Shown here in pieces: positions 16,401 through 24,857 of a stretch of 64,000 nucleotides of DNA (positions are counted from its first letter, which is position 1; each line of letters opens with the position of its first letter). A program made the position numbers and the translations under genes. The stretch is from the NCBI RefSeq assembly GCF_028471945.1, contig NZ_CP110128.1, positions 3,274,501 through 3,338,500 of the forward strand, read 5' to 3'. This stretch comes from Pseudomonas sp. WJP1. GTDB lineage: Bacteria; Pseudomonadota; Gammaproteobacteria; Pseudomonadales; Pseudomonadaceae. The notes beneath the pieces were generated by a model, which ran no database searches, had not been told where the DNA came from, and saw only the letters and a program-made list of their open reading frames with translations.

Positions 16401-17092
16401 GCCCCCGGCCAGATCTTGAGGCCGGACCTCACCTGGGTCATGACATAGACAATTCGTTGCCGATTCTGCAGAACCCGAAGAATGTTAAAGAGAGCCTCAC
16501 GCTAAGAGCTGAAGGTTCTAGTGGACTTAAAGGGCGCCCCGCAACTGCTGATGAAATTGTGGTGACCTACTGGAATCAGCTACTCGATAATGTGACGCCC
16601 GCGGCCGCAAAGTCGAAATTGCACGAAACAATCACCCGGGACGTGCAAGACTGGATTCGAAACGATAATAACCTCGCACCAAGGTTTGATAAGCTCATGG
16701 AAACTAAAGTGCTGACCCATGGGCCTGCGCGTGGTCGATCGGTCGTTGCGAAGCGTGACATTAAAAGATTTGAAGTGCTGGGTCCATATTCGGGGAAGTT
16801 GCATTTTGGAAGCAAAACCCTGCTGGAGGAGATTGCCGAAAAAGGCCATAAACCTGTGAATAGTTACGCCTTTAGCTCGTTTTCAAATGACGGAACGATC
16901 AGCGCGCATGGCAGCGGTAATATTTTAAGCTTGATCAATAGTCCTAACGCGCCAGGCAGGCCATCGTTGGGCGCTGAAAACGTGGCATCCATTAGCGTTG
17001 GAAGATACATGACGTTTTTTGTGGCCTGGCAAGACATCAAGAAGGGGGATGAACTCCTTCTCGATTATGGAGACGCTTACGATTGGACTTGA
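13436..17092 (+). CDS. Large putative effector/toxin with C-terminal SET domain
   Basis: About 1218 aa; the function of most of it is unrecognised. The long N-terminal region resembles, in general style, the very large dermonecrotic-toxin-like proteins of pseudomonads (not verified). Hydrophobic stretches occur around residues 505-530 and 565-590. Residues about 690-780 form a compact beta-rich unit (SPNGKGIYRSVDGQRHYICN onward). Three tandem repeats begin near 782, 844 and 908 (pattern hxxWQ ... FAxxxxLxxxxF ... GxLTxxGkxLL). A bipartite nuclear localisation motif lies at 976-991. Residues about 1096-1218 are a SET lysine-methyltransferase domain: GPARGRSVVAKRDI, GPYSGKL, NILSLINSPNAP, ENV, and KKGDELLLDYGDAY with catalytic Tyr 1211. 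The start is uncertain: TTG 13436 lacks a good ribosome site, CTG 13424 sits 12 bases after GGAG, and the first ATG is 13511. No classical secretion signal is visible. Confidence 0.75.
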   Translation: MTQHFFTVELEQKIFHTPTVVLEQLMNSDNSLALGRRLVKALDWYGSKEGETCPQPVLAKLVWRALWLSIAAPPTRPECLYSHYDMEQFTGQGVNYSFIRNDIVKDLMRLLDTFEPVARLVMRVIEANTSSELWVRDIPDDLIYTGSSAWVNFRSGFLLAEAMACGSSKHMTFEHLLNLPTEHYRATSPEHQSLVASSRLAPAVQWAVSNGVLAIKHQGYSAEEIERAVTVLEEHERDMNEAIQNLVLKPPSRWRFSSDEAFVEAFHSSLETPKAGYKTLIKGLLTQLPSFYRHSIVNGEVKVYSLREPLPQTQIQHETKSNTDAVRGRAGFIIETVFRNHKYYMEVFPGAGVARAREDIRDLLVGGSIEARSTGSSSRPSKATFRFGTELGFDWTAYKDGSKPSEGRLLIAEQVGRTFPPITATPSEESFGPKLLNSQRSEDLADMVSRELFYCDDVALLEQTRKDTRESDLVQTLLEEGSFWGKMVVPVWGAIDDLSSGDPQSIERGGLALFTDIVSFGVPVGKYVSGLARLAVQGGKAGIRVALPRFTVLTRQLAISTLQEFNPLAGPLTLLMLGGSVSLKLAGAGARQINRGITQLSKLSMNIVSPVAHHLLSVNPATWKPLRTGDLLSKVDGIDNVPMRNSGSLASDDYRLIDSSSQHIFGPSYRAPRTAISNLAYRHYAAPAVCIAGLSPNGKGIYRSVDGQRHYICNIDEGGNIAVYQIRNDFDLNADLVSVNIVNYKTNRQTELRVWSADSGQWQKIGLSGGAPGDYDLITHKHLVKWQQLNNSLEESAVREFAAKYRLDPREFRQYAQLSLGLTSDGQQMLQRARSVHTAVTDRHLRHWQAQSQRGRDQLTQEGFANRHNLNLASFMEHIDQYGKLKVAGKVLMKHAKGEEFTTITYEHLGAWQALYKSRDNKLTAVDFAEQNNLNPMRWETYVGETGDLTKSGKELLIFGEPIPRPPFARKSLGTKRPAEESAPGSSKRPRPDLEAGPHLGHDIDNSLPILQNPKNVKESLTLRAEGSSGLKGRPATADEIVVTYWNQLLDNVTPAAAKSKLHETITRDVQDWIRNDNNLAPRFDKLMETKVLTHGPARGRSVVAKRDIKRFEVLGPYSGKLHFGSKTLLEEIAEKGHKPVNSYAFSSFSNDGTISAHGSGNILSLINSPNAPGRPSLGAENVASISVGRYMTFFVAWQDIKKGDELLLDYGDAYDWT
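16361..16408 (+). other. Bipartite nuclear localisation signal in the SET protein
   Basis: Encodes KRPAEESAPGSSKRPR (residues 976-991): a KR pair, a ten-residue linker and a KRPR cluster, the same spacing as the nucleoplasmin signal. It lies in a flexible, Pro/Ser-rich linker just before the SET domain, where it would be exposed. Confidence 0.6.
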
Positions 17093-17132
17093 ACGACACT
17101 CAAGCATTTGGTGTTTTCAAGGTTGAGCAATT

Positions 17133-17166
17133 CCATAAAAACCCGCCAGCTGGCGGGTTTTTATGG
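17133..17166. terminator. Bidirectional terminator after the SET gene
   Basis: Perfect palindrome with 17-base arms: CCATAAAAACCCGCCAG followed by its reverse complement. GC stem with A and T runs on both sides, 41 bases after the SET gene stop and directly before the fabI-like remnant. Its core (AAAACCCGCC...GGCGGGTTTT) matches the terminator that sits beside the real fabI at 18456. Confidence 0.85.
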
Positions 17167-17171
17167 GATTG

Positions 17172-17229
17172 CTCTACGAGATTGCCCATGGCAATGGTGT
17201 TGAAGCCACCGTGCACGTACAAGATTTTT
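17172..17229 (-). pseudogene. Remnant of a fabI 3' end
   Basis: Read on the minus strand this encodes ILYVHGGFNTIAMGNLVE, against [18 protein letters not shown] at the C-terminus of the intact FabI. By hand alignment 47 of 58 bases match 18505-18562. It sits beside a terminator resembling that of fabI, in the same order and orientation as at the true gene. It is therefore a diverged fabI tail, perhaps from another strain, left between the SET gene and the Rhs gene. The stop codon has been lost. Confidence 0.75.
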
Positions 17230-17329
17230 CGATCGCGTTATGGGTCCCTACCTATCAGTTCTGATAGTTGTCCTTCTTGGCATTGCAGTCAACACTCAGG
17301 CTCCCAGCACTTGTAAAACAGGAGCTCCC

Positions 17330-18457
17330 ATGGATTCGTCACTGCCAATCCTGCTCAGCCATTATCGCTACGACCCACTGGATCGCGTGACCAGTCACGA
17401 CCAGCCAAATGCCCCTGTGCACCAGCGCTTTTACTGCAAAAGTCGCTTGGCGACCGAGATACAGGGAGCGGCCCGTTGTTCCATCGTTCAGCAGGGTGGT
17501 CTGTTGCTTGCGGAGCAACATCGAAATGGCGATGGATTGGATGTCGCTCTGCTGACCACCGATCAACAACGTTCGGTGCTGCATGTATTCAAAAGCAGCG
17601 CCTCGCAACAGCCAGTGACTTATTCACCTTACGGCCACCGCCGAAATGAAAATGGCGTGACCAGTCTGCTGGGGTTCAACGGTGAGCGCCCGGACCCGGT
17701 GACCGGGCATTATTTACTGGGTAATGGCTATCGGGCGTTTAATCCGGTGTTGATGAGGTTTAACAGTCCGGACAGTTGGAGTCCCTTTGGCAAGGGGGGG
17801 ATGAATGCGTATGCGTATTGTCAGGGGAATCCAGTGATGCGGACGGATCCGAGTGGGCACTTGGTTATCGTGGCAAGCAAAGCGCTGGAAATGTTACCTT
17901 CAAATTTGCCCAGCAACTTCTTTGGGTATTTTGTCGGGAAAAGAGCGCCGCTTCTCGAGCTCAATAATGGCGGTACGCTTTCAGGGGCAGCTATGCATGT
18001 TGGCGGAGAGCTATTAGGGCCAGGTCTCTATACAACGTTAAATGTTGAGGTCGCAGACGCTTTCTTGAGACGTGCCGGCCCCGATGCACAAATTTTCGGC
18101 GTCCACCATACCGGTAGCCCTCAAGTGCTTGAATATGGCCCGGGTCTTCGTCCCGATGCAGACTTGCGAACAATTGCGCAATCCGGAGCGACCCATCGCA
18201 TCCCGAATACGCAGTTTGACAATCTCATACTTACAGAGTATCTGCCGCCCAGATCAGTAAGTGCTGCCGAAGTCGCATCCATTCCCCCCCCTGCACCGCC
18301 CAGAGCACAATCCGCTCCGCGGCCGCGCCGTGCTTTAGTGCAATCTAATAGGACTGTTGATCAAGTCGCCACTCAATTTGGCTTATTGGGTGTAGGTGCC
18401 ATTGGAATGAGCACGAGACCGGTTGCTAAAGCTATGGCAGTGAGGAAAATGATGTAA
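17330..18457 (+). CDS. Short Rhs/TccC-like protein with putative ADP-ribosyltransferase tail
   Basis: 375-aa protein. It opens with SHYRYDPLDRVTSHDQPNAP and residues about 100-177 are the Rhs-repeat-associated core (YSPYGHRR, LLGFNGERPDPVTGHYLLGN, GYRAFNPVLMRFNSPDSWSP, ending DPSGH). The C-terminus after 177 is the variable region: GGELLGPGLYTTLNVEVADA with following helix, and NLILTEYLPP near residue 303, which together resemble a PARP-like ADP-ribosyltransferase (Gly-rich Tyr motif plus late Glu). TccC3 and TccC5 of Photorhabdus have ADP-ribosyltransferase tails, so the idea is reasonable but unproven. ATG 17330 has AGGAG seven bases upstream. It lacks the long YD-repeat shell of full Rhs proteins, though short versions like this are common in Pseudomonas. 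A Pro-rich linker (320-335) precedes a small hydrophobic end. Confidence 0.8.
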   Translation: MDSSLPILLSHYRYDPLDRVTSHDQPNAPVHQRFYCKSRLATEIQGAARCSIVQQGGLLLAEQHRNGDGLDVALLTTDQQRSVLHVFKSSASQQPVTYSPYGHRRNENGVTSLLGFNGERPDPVTGHYLLGNGYRAFNPVLMRFNSPDSWSPFGKGGMNAYAYCQGNPVMRTDPSGHLVIVASKALEMLPSNLPSNFFGYFVGKRAPLLELNNGGTLSGAAMHVGGELLGPGLYTTLNVEVADAFLRRAGPDAQIFGVHHTGSPQVLEYGPGLRPDADLRTIAQSGATHRIPNTQFDNLILTEYLPPRSVSAAEVASIPPPAPPRAQSAPRPRRALVQSNRTVDQVATQFGLLGVGAIGMSTRPVAKAMAVRKMM

Positions 18458-18487
18458 AAAACCCGCCTGAAAAGGCGGGTTTTTTAA
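18456..18487. terminator. Bidirectional terminator between Rhs gene and fabI
   Basis: AAAAAACCCGCC-TGAAAA-GGCGGGTTTTTT, a GC stem with A/T flanks serving both the Rhs gene (its stop overlaps the first bases) and the convergent fabI. Confidence 0.9.
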
Positions 18488-18501
18488 TGGCTAACCGAAG
18501 A

Positions 18502-19296
18502 TCACTCTTCGATGTTGCCCATCGCCGTGGTGTTGAAACCACCGTCCACGTACATGATTTCACCGCTGATGCCGGACGCCAGGTCCGAGCACAGGAAGGC
18601 GCCGGCGTTGCCGACTTCTTCGATGGTGACGTTGCGACGCAGCGGGGTTTGCGCTTCGTTGGCGGCCAGCATCTTGCGGAAGTTCTTGATGCCGGAAGCG
18701 GCGAGGGTGCGGATCGGGCCTGCCGATACGCAGTTCACGCGGGTACCGTCCGGGCCCAGGGAGCCGGCCAGGTAACGTACGCCGGCTTCCAGGGAAGCCT
18801 TGGCCATGCCCATTACGTTGTAGTTCGGCATGGTGCGCTCGGCGCCCAGGTACGACAGGGTCAGCAGGCTGCCGTTGCGGCCTTTCATCATTTCGCGGCC
18901 GGCCTTGGCCAGGGCCACGAAGCTGTAGGCGCTGATGTCGTGAGCGATGCGGAATCCTTCACGGGTGGTGGCTTCGGTGAAGTCGCCGTCCAGTTGGTCG
19001 CCCGGGGCGAAGCCCACGGAGTGCACGATGCAGTCCAGGCCGTCCCACTTCTTGCTCAGTTCTTCGAAGACCTTGGCGATTTCGGCATCGCTGGCCACGT
19101 CGCACGGGAAGCACAGCTCAGGGCTCGAACCCCAGCCCTGTGCGAACTCTTCGACACGACCCTTGAGTTTGTCGTTCTGATAAGTGAAGGCAAGCTCAGC
19201 GCCCTCGCGATGCATGGCGGCAGCGATGCCGGATGCGATGGACAGCTTGCTGGCGACACCGACGATCAGTACGCGCTTACCGGCGAGAAAACCCAT
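18502..19296 (-). CDS. fabI: Enoyl-ACP reductase (NADH)
   Basis: 264-aa FabI, the enoyl-acyl carrier protein reductase of fatty-acid synthesis and the classical triclosan target class. It begins [29 protein letters not shown], the FabI form of the Rossmann glycine motif. The catalytic pair is in [17 protein letters not shown] and the [20 protein letters not shown] segment with the Tyr-x6-Lys arrangement. It ends [17 protein letters not shown]. It is complete, and the first gene of a conserved block running into the npp transporter. In PAO1 the gene past this 3' end is ppiD; here it is the Rhs gene, so the end of fabI is a breakpoint. Confidence 0.97.
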   Translation of the reverse strand: MGFLAGKRVLIVGVASKLSIASGIAAAMHREGAELAFTYQNDKLKGRVEEFAQGWGSSPELCFPCDVASDAEIAKVFEELSKKWDGLDCIVHSVGFAPGDQLDGDFTEATTREGFRIAHDISAYSFVALAKAGREMMKGRNGSLLTLSYLGAERTMPNYNVMGMAKASLEAGVRYLAGSLGPDGTRVNCVSAGPIRTLAASGIKNFRKMLAANEAQTPLRRNVTIEEVGNAGAFLCSDLASGISGEIMYVDGGFNTTAMGNIEE

Positions 19297-19316
19297 GTGT
19301 TGCTCCTCTTTTCAGG

Positions 19317-20927
<1,611 letters not shown>

Positions 20928-20928
20928 T

Positions 20929-21948
20929 TCACTTCCTCGGGTCGAAGGCATCGCGAGCGGACTCGCCGATGAATACCAGCAAACTCAACATCAACGCCAG
21001 CACCGCAAACGCGCTCATGCCCAGCCAGGGAGCTTGCAGGTTGGATTTGCCCTGGGCTACCAGTTCACCCAGTGACGGACTGCCGGCCGGCAAGCCGAAG
21101 CCGAGGAAGTCCAGGGCGGTCAGGGTGCCGATGGCGCCGGTCAGGATGAAGGGCATGAAGGTCATGGTCGAGACCATGGCGTTGGGCAGAATATGACGGA
21201 ACATGATCGCGCCATTCTGCATGCCCAATGCCCGCGCTGCACGCACGTATTCAAGATTACGCCCACGCAGGAACTCGGCGCGCACCACGTCCACCAGGCT
21301 CATCCAGGAAAACAACAGCATGATCCCCAGCAGCCACCAGAAGTTCGGCTGGACGAAGCTGGCGAGGATGATCAGCAGATACAGCACCGGCAACCCGGAC
21401 CAGATCTCCAGGAAACGCTGCCCGGCCAGGTCCACCCAGCCGCCGTAGAAACCCTGAAGCGCGCCGGCGATCACACCGATGAGCGAGCTGAGCAACGTCA
21501 GCGTCAGGGCAAACAACACGGAAATGCGGAAGCCGTAGATCACCCGGGCCAGCACATCGCGGCCCTGGTCATCAGTGCCCAGCAGATTGTCGGTCGACGG
21601 TGGCGCGGGGGCCGGGACCTTCAGGTCGTAGTTGATGCTCTGGTAGCTGTAGGGAATCGGCGCCCATAGCACCCAGGCATCCTTGGCCTTGAGCAGTTCG
21701 CGGATGTACGGGCTCTTGTAGTTGGCCTCCAACGGGAATTCGCCGCCGAAGGTGGTTTCCGGGTAGCGCTTTAGGGCCGGGAAGTACCAGCCGTTGTCGT
21801 AGTGCACCACCAACGGCTTGTCGTTGGCGATCAACTCGGCGCCGAGGCTGGCGCCGAACAGGATCAGGAACAGCCACATCGACCACCAGCCGCGTTTGTT
21901 GGCCTTGAACAGTTCGAAGCGTCGGCGATTGAGAGGGGACAGGTTCAT
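20929..21948 (-). CDS. nppC: ABC transporter permease NppC (YejE-like)
   Basis: 339-aa inner-membrane permease of the DppC/YejE class. The N-terminus MNLSPLNRRRFELFKANKRGWWSMWLFLILFG leads into a large periplasmic loop (YKSPYIRELLKAKDAWVLWAPIPYSYQS) and then the permease core with the ATPase-contact EAA-type loop (RAARALGMQNGAIMFRHILPNA). It ends SARDAFDPRK. It partners NppB one base upstream in the operon and is followed at once by nppD. Confidence 0.9.
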   Translation of the reverse strand: MNLSPLNRRRFELFKANKRGWWSMWLFLILFGASLGAELIANDKPLVVHYDNGWYFPALKRYPETTFGGEFPLEANYKSPYIRELLKAKDAWVLWAPIPYSYQSINYDLKVPAPAPPSTDNLLGTDDQGRDVLARVIYGFRISVLFALTLTLLSSLIGVIAGALQGFYGGWVDLAGQRFLEIWSGLPVLYLLIILASFVQPNFWWLLGIMLLFSWMSLVDVVRAEFLRGRNLEYVRAARALGMQNGAIMFRHILPNAMVSTMTFMPFILTGAIGTLTALDFLGFGLPAGSPSLGELVAQGKSNLQAPWLGMSAFAVLALMLSLLVFIGESARDAFDPRK

Positions 21949-21949
21949 C

Positions 21950-23023
21950 TCAATGCTCCCGGCTTTCGAAGTCGATGCGCGGATCGACGAAGGTGTAGGT
22001 GAGGTCGCCGATCAGCTTCACCACCAGCCCCAGCAGGGTGAAGATGAACAGGGTACCGAAGACCACCGGGTAATCGCGGTTGATCGCCGCTTCGAAACTC
22101 ATCAGGCCCAGGCCGTCGAGGGAGAAGATCACTTCCACCAGCAACGAGCCGGTGAAGAAGATGCCGATGAACGCCGAGGGGAAACCAGCGATCACCAGCA
22201 GCATGGCGTTGCGAAACACATGCCCGTACAGAACCTTGTGATTGGTCAGGCCCTTGGCCTTGGCGGTGACCACGTACTGCTTGTTGATTTCATCAAGGAA
22301 GCTGTTCTTGGTCAGCAGGGTCATGGTCGCGAAGTTGCCGATCACCAATGCGGTCACCGGAAGTGCCAGGTGCCAGAAGTAGTCGAGGATCTTGCCGCCC
22401 ATGCTCAACTCGTCGAAGTTGTTCGAGGTCAGCCCGCGCAACGGGAACCAGTCCAGGTAACTGCCGCCGGCAAACACCACGATCAGCAGGATGGCGAACA
22501 GGAACGCCGGGATCGCGTAGCCGACGATGATCGCCGAACTGGTCCAGACGTCGAAGTGGCTGCCGTGCCGCGTGGCCTTGGCGATCCCCAGCGGGATCGA
22601 CACCAGGTACATGATCAGGGTGCTCCACAGCCCGAGGGAGATCGACACCGGCATCTTTTCCTTGATCAGGTCGATGACCTTGGCGTCTCGAAAGAAGCTG
22701 TCGCCGAAATCCAGGGAGGCATAGTTCTTGACCATGATCCACAAGCGTTCCGGCGCCGATTTGTCGAAGCCGTACATGTGCTCGATTTCCTTGATCAGCG
22801 CCGGATCCAGGCCTTGGGCGCCGCGATAGGCGGAGCCTGCCACCGACACCTCGGCACCGCCGCCGGCGATGCGGCTGGTGGCGCCTTCGAAGCCTTCGAG
22901 CTTGGCGATCATCTGTTCCACGGGGCCACCGGGGGCCGCCTGGATGATCACGAAGTTGATCAGCAGGATGCCGAACAGTGTCGGGATGATCAGCAGCAGT
23001 CGCCGAAAAATATACGCCAGCAT
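21950..23023 (-). CDS. nppB: ABC transporter permease NppB (YejB-like)
   Basis: 357-aa permease of the DppB/YejB class. It starts [37 protein letters not shown], the standard first helix and PGGP turn of these proteins, has an extended periplasmic segment containing the [20 protein letters not shown] region, and has the coupling loop [21 protein letters not shown]. It sits between nppA2 (four bases away) and nppC in a tight operon. Confidence 0.9.
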   Translation of the reverse strand: MLAYIFRRLLLIIPTLFGILLINFVIIQAAPGGPVEQMIAKLEGFEGATSRIAGGGAEVSVAGSAYRGAQGLDPALIKEIEHMYGFDKSAPERLWIMVKNYASLDFGDSFFRDAKVIDLIKEKMPVSISLGLWSTLIMYLVSIPLGIAKATRHGSHFDVWTSSAIIVGYAIPAFLFAILLIVVFAGGSYLDWFPLRGLTSNNFDELSMGGKILDYFWHLALPVTALVIGNFATMTLLTKNSFLDEINKQYVVTAKAKGLTNHKVLYGHVFRNAMLLVIAGFPSAFIGIFFTGSLLVEVIFSLDGLGLMSFEAAINRDYPVVFGTLFIFTLLGLVVKLIGDLTYTFVDPRIDFESREH

Positions 23024-23027
23024 CTGA

Positions 23028-24857
23028 TTACTCCGTGCCCGCAGGGTCGGCTTGCAATTTGGTTTCGATCTCTATGGCCGGTTTCGCATCGGGCTTGATC
23101 CACCAGGTGTTGATGCCGATGTCATATTTAGGCGAGACCTTGGGGTGGCCGATGTGGTTCCAGTAGGCCACGCGCCAGGTCTTGATGTGCCAGTTGGGGA
23201 TCACGTAATAACCCCATTGCAGCACGCGGTCCAGTGCGCGGGCGTGGGCCACCAGGCTTTTGCGTGAATCGGCATTGATCAGTTGCTCGACCAGCTGGTC
23301 CACCACGGGGTCTTTCAGGCCCATGGAATTGCGGCTGCCGGGTTTGTCGGCGGCCGCGGTCATCCAGAATTCGCGCTGTTCGTTGCCCGGCGAGTTGGAC
23401 TGCGGGAAGCTGCCGACGATCATGTCGAAATCCCGCGAGCGCACGCGGTTGACGTATTGCGAAACGTCGACCCGACGGATCACCAGTTCGATTCCCAGGT
23501 CACTCAGATTCCGCTTGAACGGCAGCAGCACCCGTTCGAATTCGGTCTGGGCCAGCAGGAATTCGATGCTCACCGGTTTGCCGGTGGCGTCGACCATCTT
23601 GTCGTCGACGATGCGCCAGCCGGCCTCTTGCAGCAGTTGGTAAGCCTTGCGTTGCTGGGTGCGGATCATGCCGCTGGCATCGGTCACGGGATTCTGGAAC
23701 GCCTCGCTGAATACCTGCTCTGGAATCTTGCCGCGAAACGGATCGAGGATCGCCAACTGATCGGCATCCGGCAAGCCGGTGGCGGCCATTTCCGAGTTCT
23801 CGAAATAGCTGCGGGTTCTCGCGTAGGCACCGTTGAACAACTGCTTGTTGGTCCATTCGAAGTCCAGCAGCAGGGTCAGGGCCTGGCGCACGCGCACGTC
23901 TTGGAACAGCGGGCGGCGCAGGTTGAACACGAAGCCTTGCATGCCGGTGGGGTTGCCGTTGGGGATCTGTTCCTTGATCAGCCGGCCTTCGGTCACCGCC
24001 GGGATATTGTAGGCGTTGGCCCAGTTCTTTGCGGTCATCTCCAGCCAGTAGTCGAACTGCCCGGCCTTCAGGCCTTCCAGCGCCACCGTGTTGTCGCGGT
24101 AGTAGTCGGTGGTCATCACGTCGAAGTTGTAGAAGCCGCGGTTGATCGGCAGGTCCTTGCCCCAGTAATCCTTGACCCGTTCATAGCGCACCGAGCGCCC
24201 GGCCTTCACTTCGGTGACCTTGTACGGGCCGCTGCCCAGCGGGACTTCCAGGTTGCCCTTGTTGAAGTCGCGGCTCGCCCACCAGTGCTTGGGCAGCACC
24301 GGCAGCTGGCCGAGGATCAACGGCAATTCGCGGTTGTTGCTGTGCTTGAACTTGAACAGCACCGTGAGTGGATCTTCGGCGACCACGTCTTCGACGTCGC
24401 TGTAGTAGCCGCGAAACATCGGTGCGCCATCCTTGACCAGGGTCTGGAAGCTGAACACCACGTCTTCGGCGCGCACCGGATGACCATCATGGAAACGCGC
24501 TTCGGGCCGCAGGTAGAAACGCACCCAGTCATTGTTCGGGGCTTTTTCGATCTTGCCGGCGATCAGGCCATATTCCGTGAAAGGCTCATCCAGGCTCTGC
24601 CGGGCCAGGGTGTCGTAGATCAGGTCGATGTCGTTGGCCGCCACGCCCTTGCTGATGAACGGGTTGAGGCTGTCGAAGCCACCAAACCCCGCCTGGCGGA
24701 ATTTTCCGCCCTTGGGGGCTTCCGGGTCGACGTAATCGAAATGCTTGAAGTCGGCCGGGTATTTCGGCGGTTCGTTGTACAGGGTCAGGGCATGTTGCGG
24801 GGCGGCGAAGGCCCATCCTGCGAACAACAGGGCGAGCAGGCCACTTGCGGATTTCAT
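23028..24857 (-). CDS. nppA2: Extracellular solute-binding protein NppA2
   Basis: 609-aa periplasmic binding protein of cluster C (peptide/oligopeptide SBP_bac_5). The signal peptide [23 protein letters not shown] is cleaved near residue 19. Family segments include [36 protein letters not shown], and [21 protein letters not shown] 24857 is chosen because it makes a four-base ATGA overlap with the preceding gene and gives a clean signal peptide; the frame upstream lies inside that gene. It is a paralogue of the neighbouring nppA1. Confidence 0.9.
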   Translation of the reverse strand: MKSASGLLALLFAGWAFAAPQHALTLYNEPPKYPADFKHFDYVDPEAPKGGKFRQAGFGGFDSLNPFISKGVAANDIDLIYDTLARQSLDEPFTEYGLIAGKIEKAPNNDWVRFYLRPEARFHDGHPVRAEDVVFSFQTLVKDGAPMFRGYYSDVEDVVAEDPLTVLFKFKHSNNRELPLILGQLPVLPKHWWASRDFNKGNLEVPLGSGPYKVTEVKAGRSVRYERVKDYWGKDLPINRGFYNFDVMTTDYYRDNTVALEGLKAGQFDYWLEMTAKNWANAYNIPAVTEGRLIKEQIPNGNPTGMQGFVFNLRRPLFQDVRVRQALTLLLDFEWTNKQLFNGAYARTRSYFENSEMAATGLPDADQLAILDPFRGKIPEQVFSEAFQNPVTDASGMIRTQQRKAYQLLQEAGWRIVDDKMVDATGKPVSIEFLLAQTEFERVLLPFKRNLSDLGIELVIRRVDVSQYVNRVRSRDFDMIVGSFPQSNSPGNEQREFWMTAAADKPGSRNSMGLKDPVVDQLVEQLINADSRKSLVAHARALDRVLQWGYYVIPNWHIKTWRVAYWNHIGHPKVSPKYDIGINTWWIKPDAKPAIEIETKLQADPAGTE

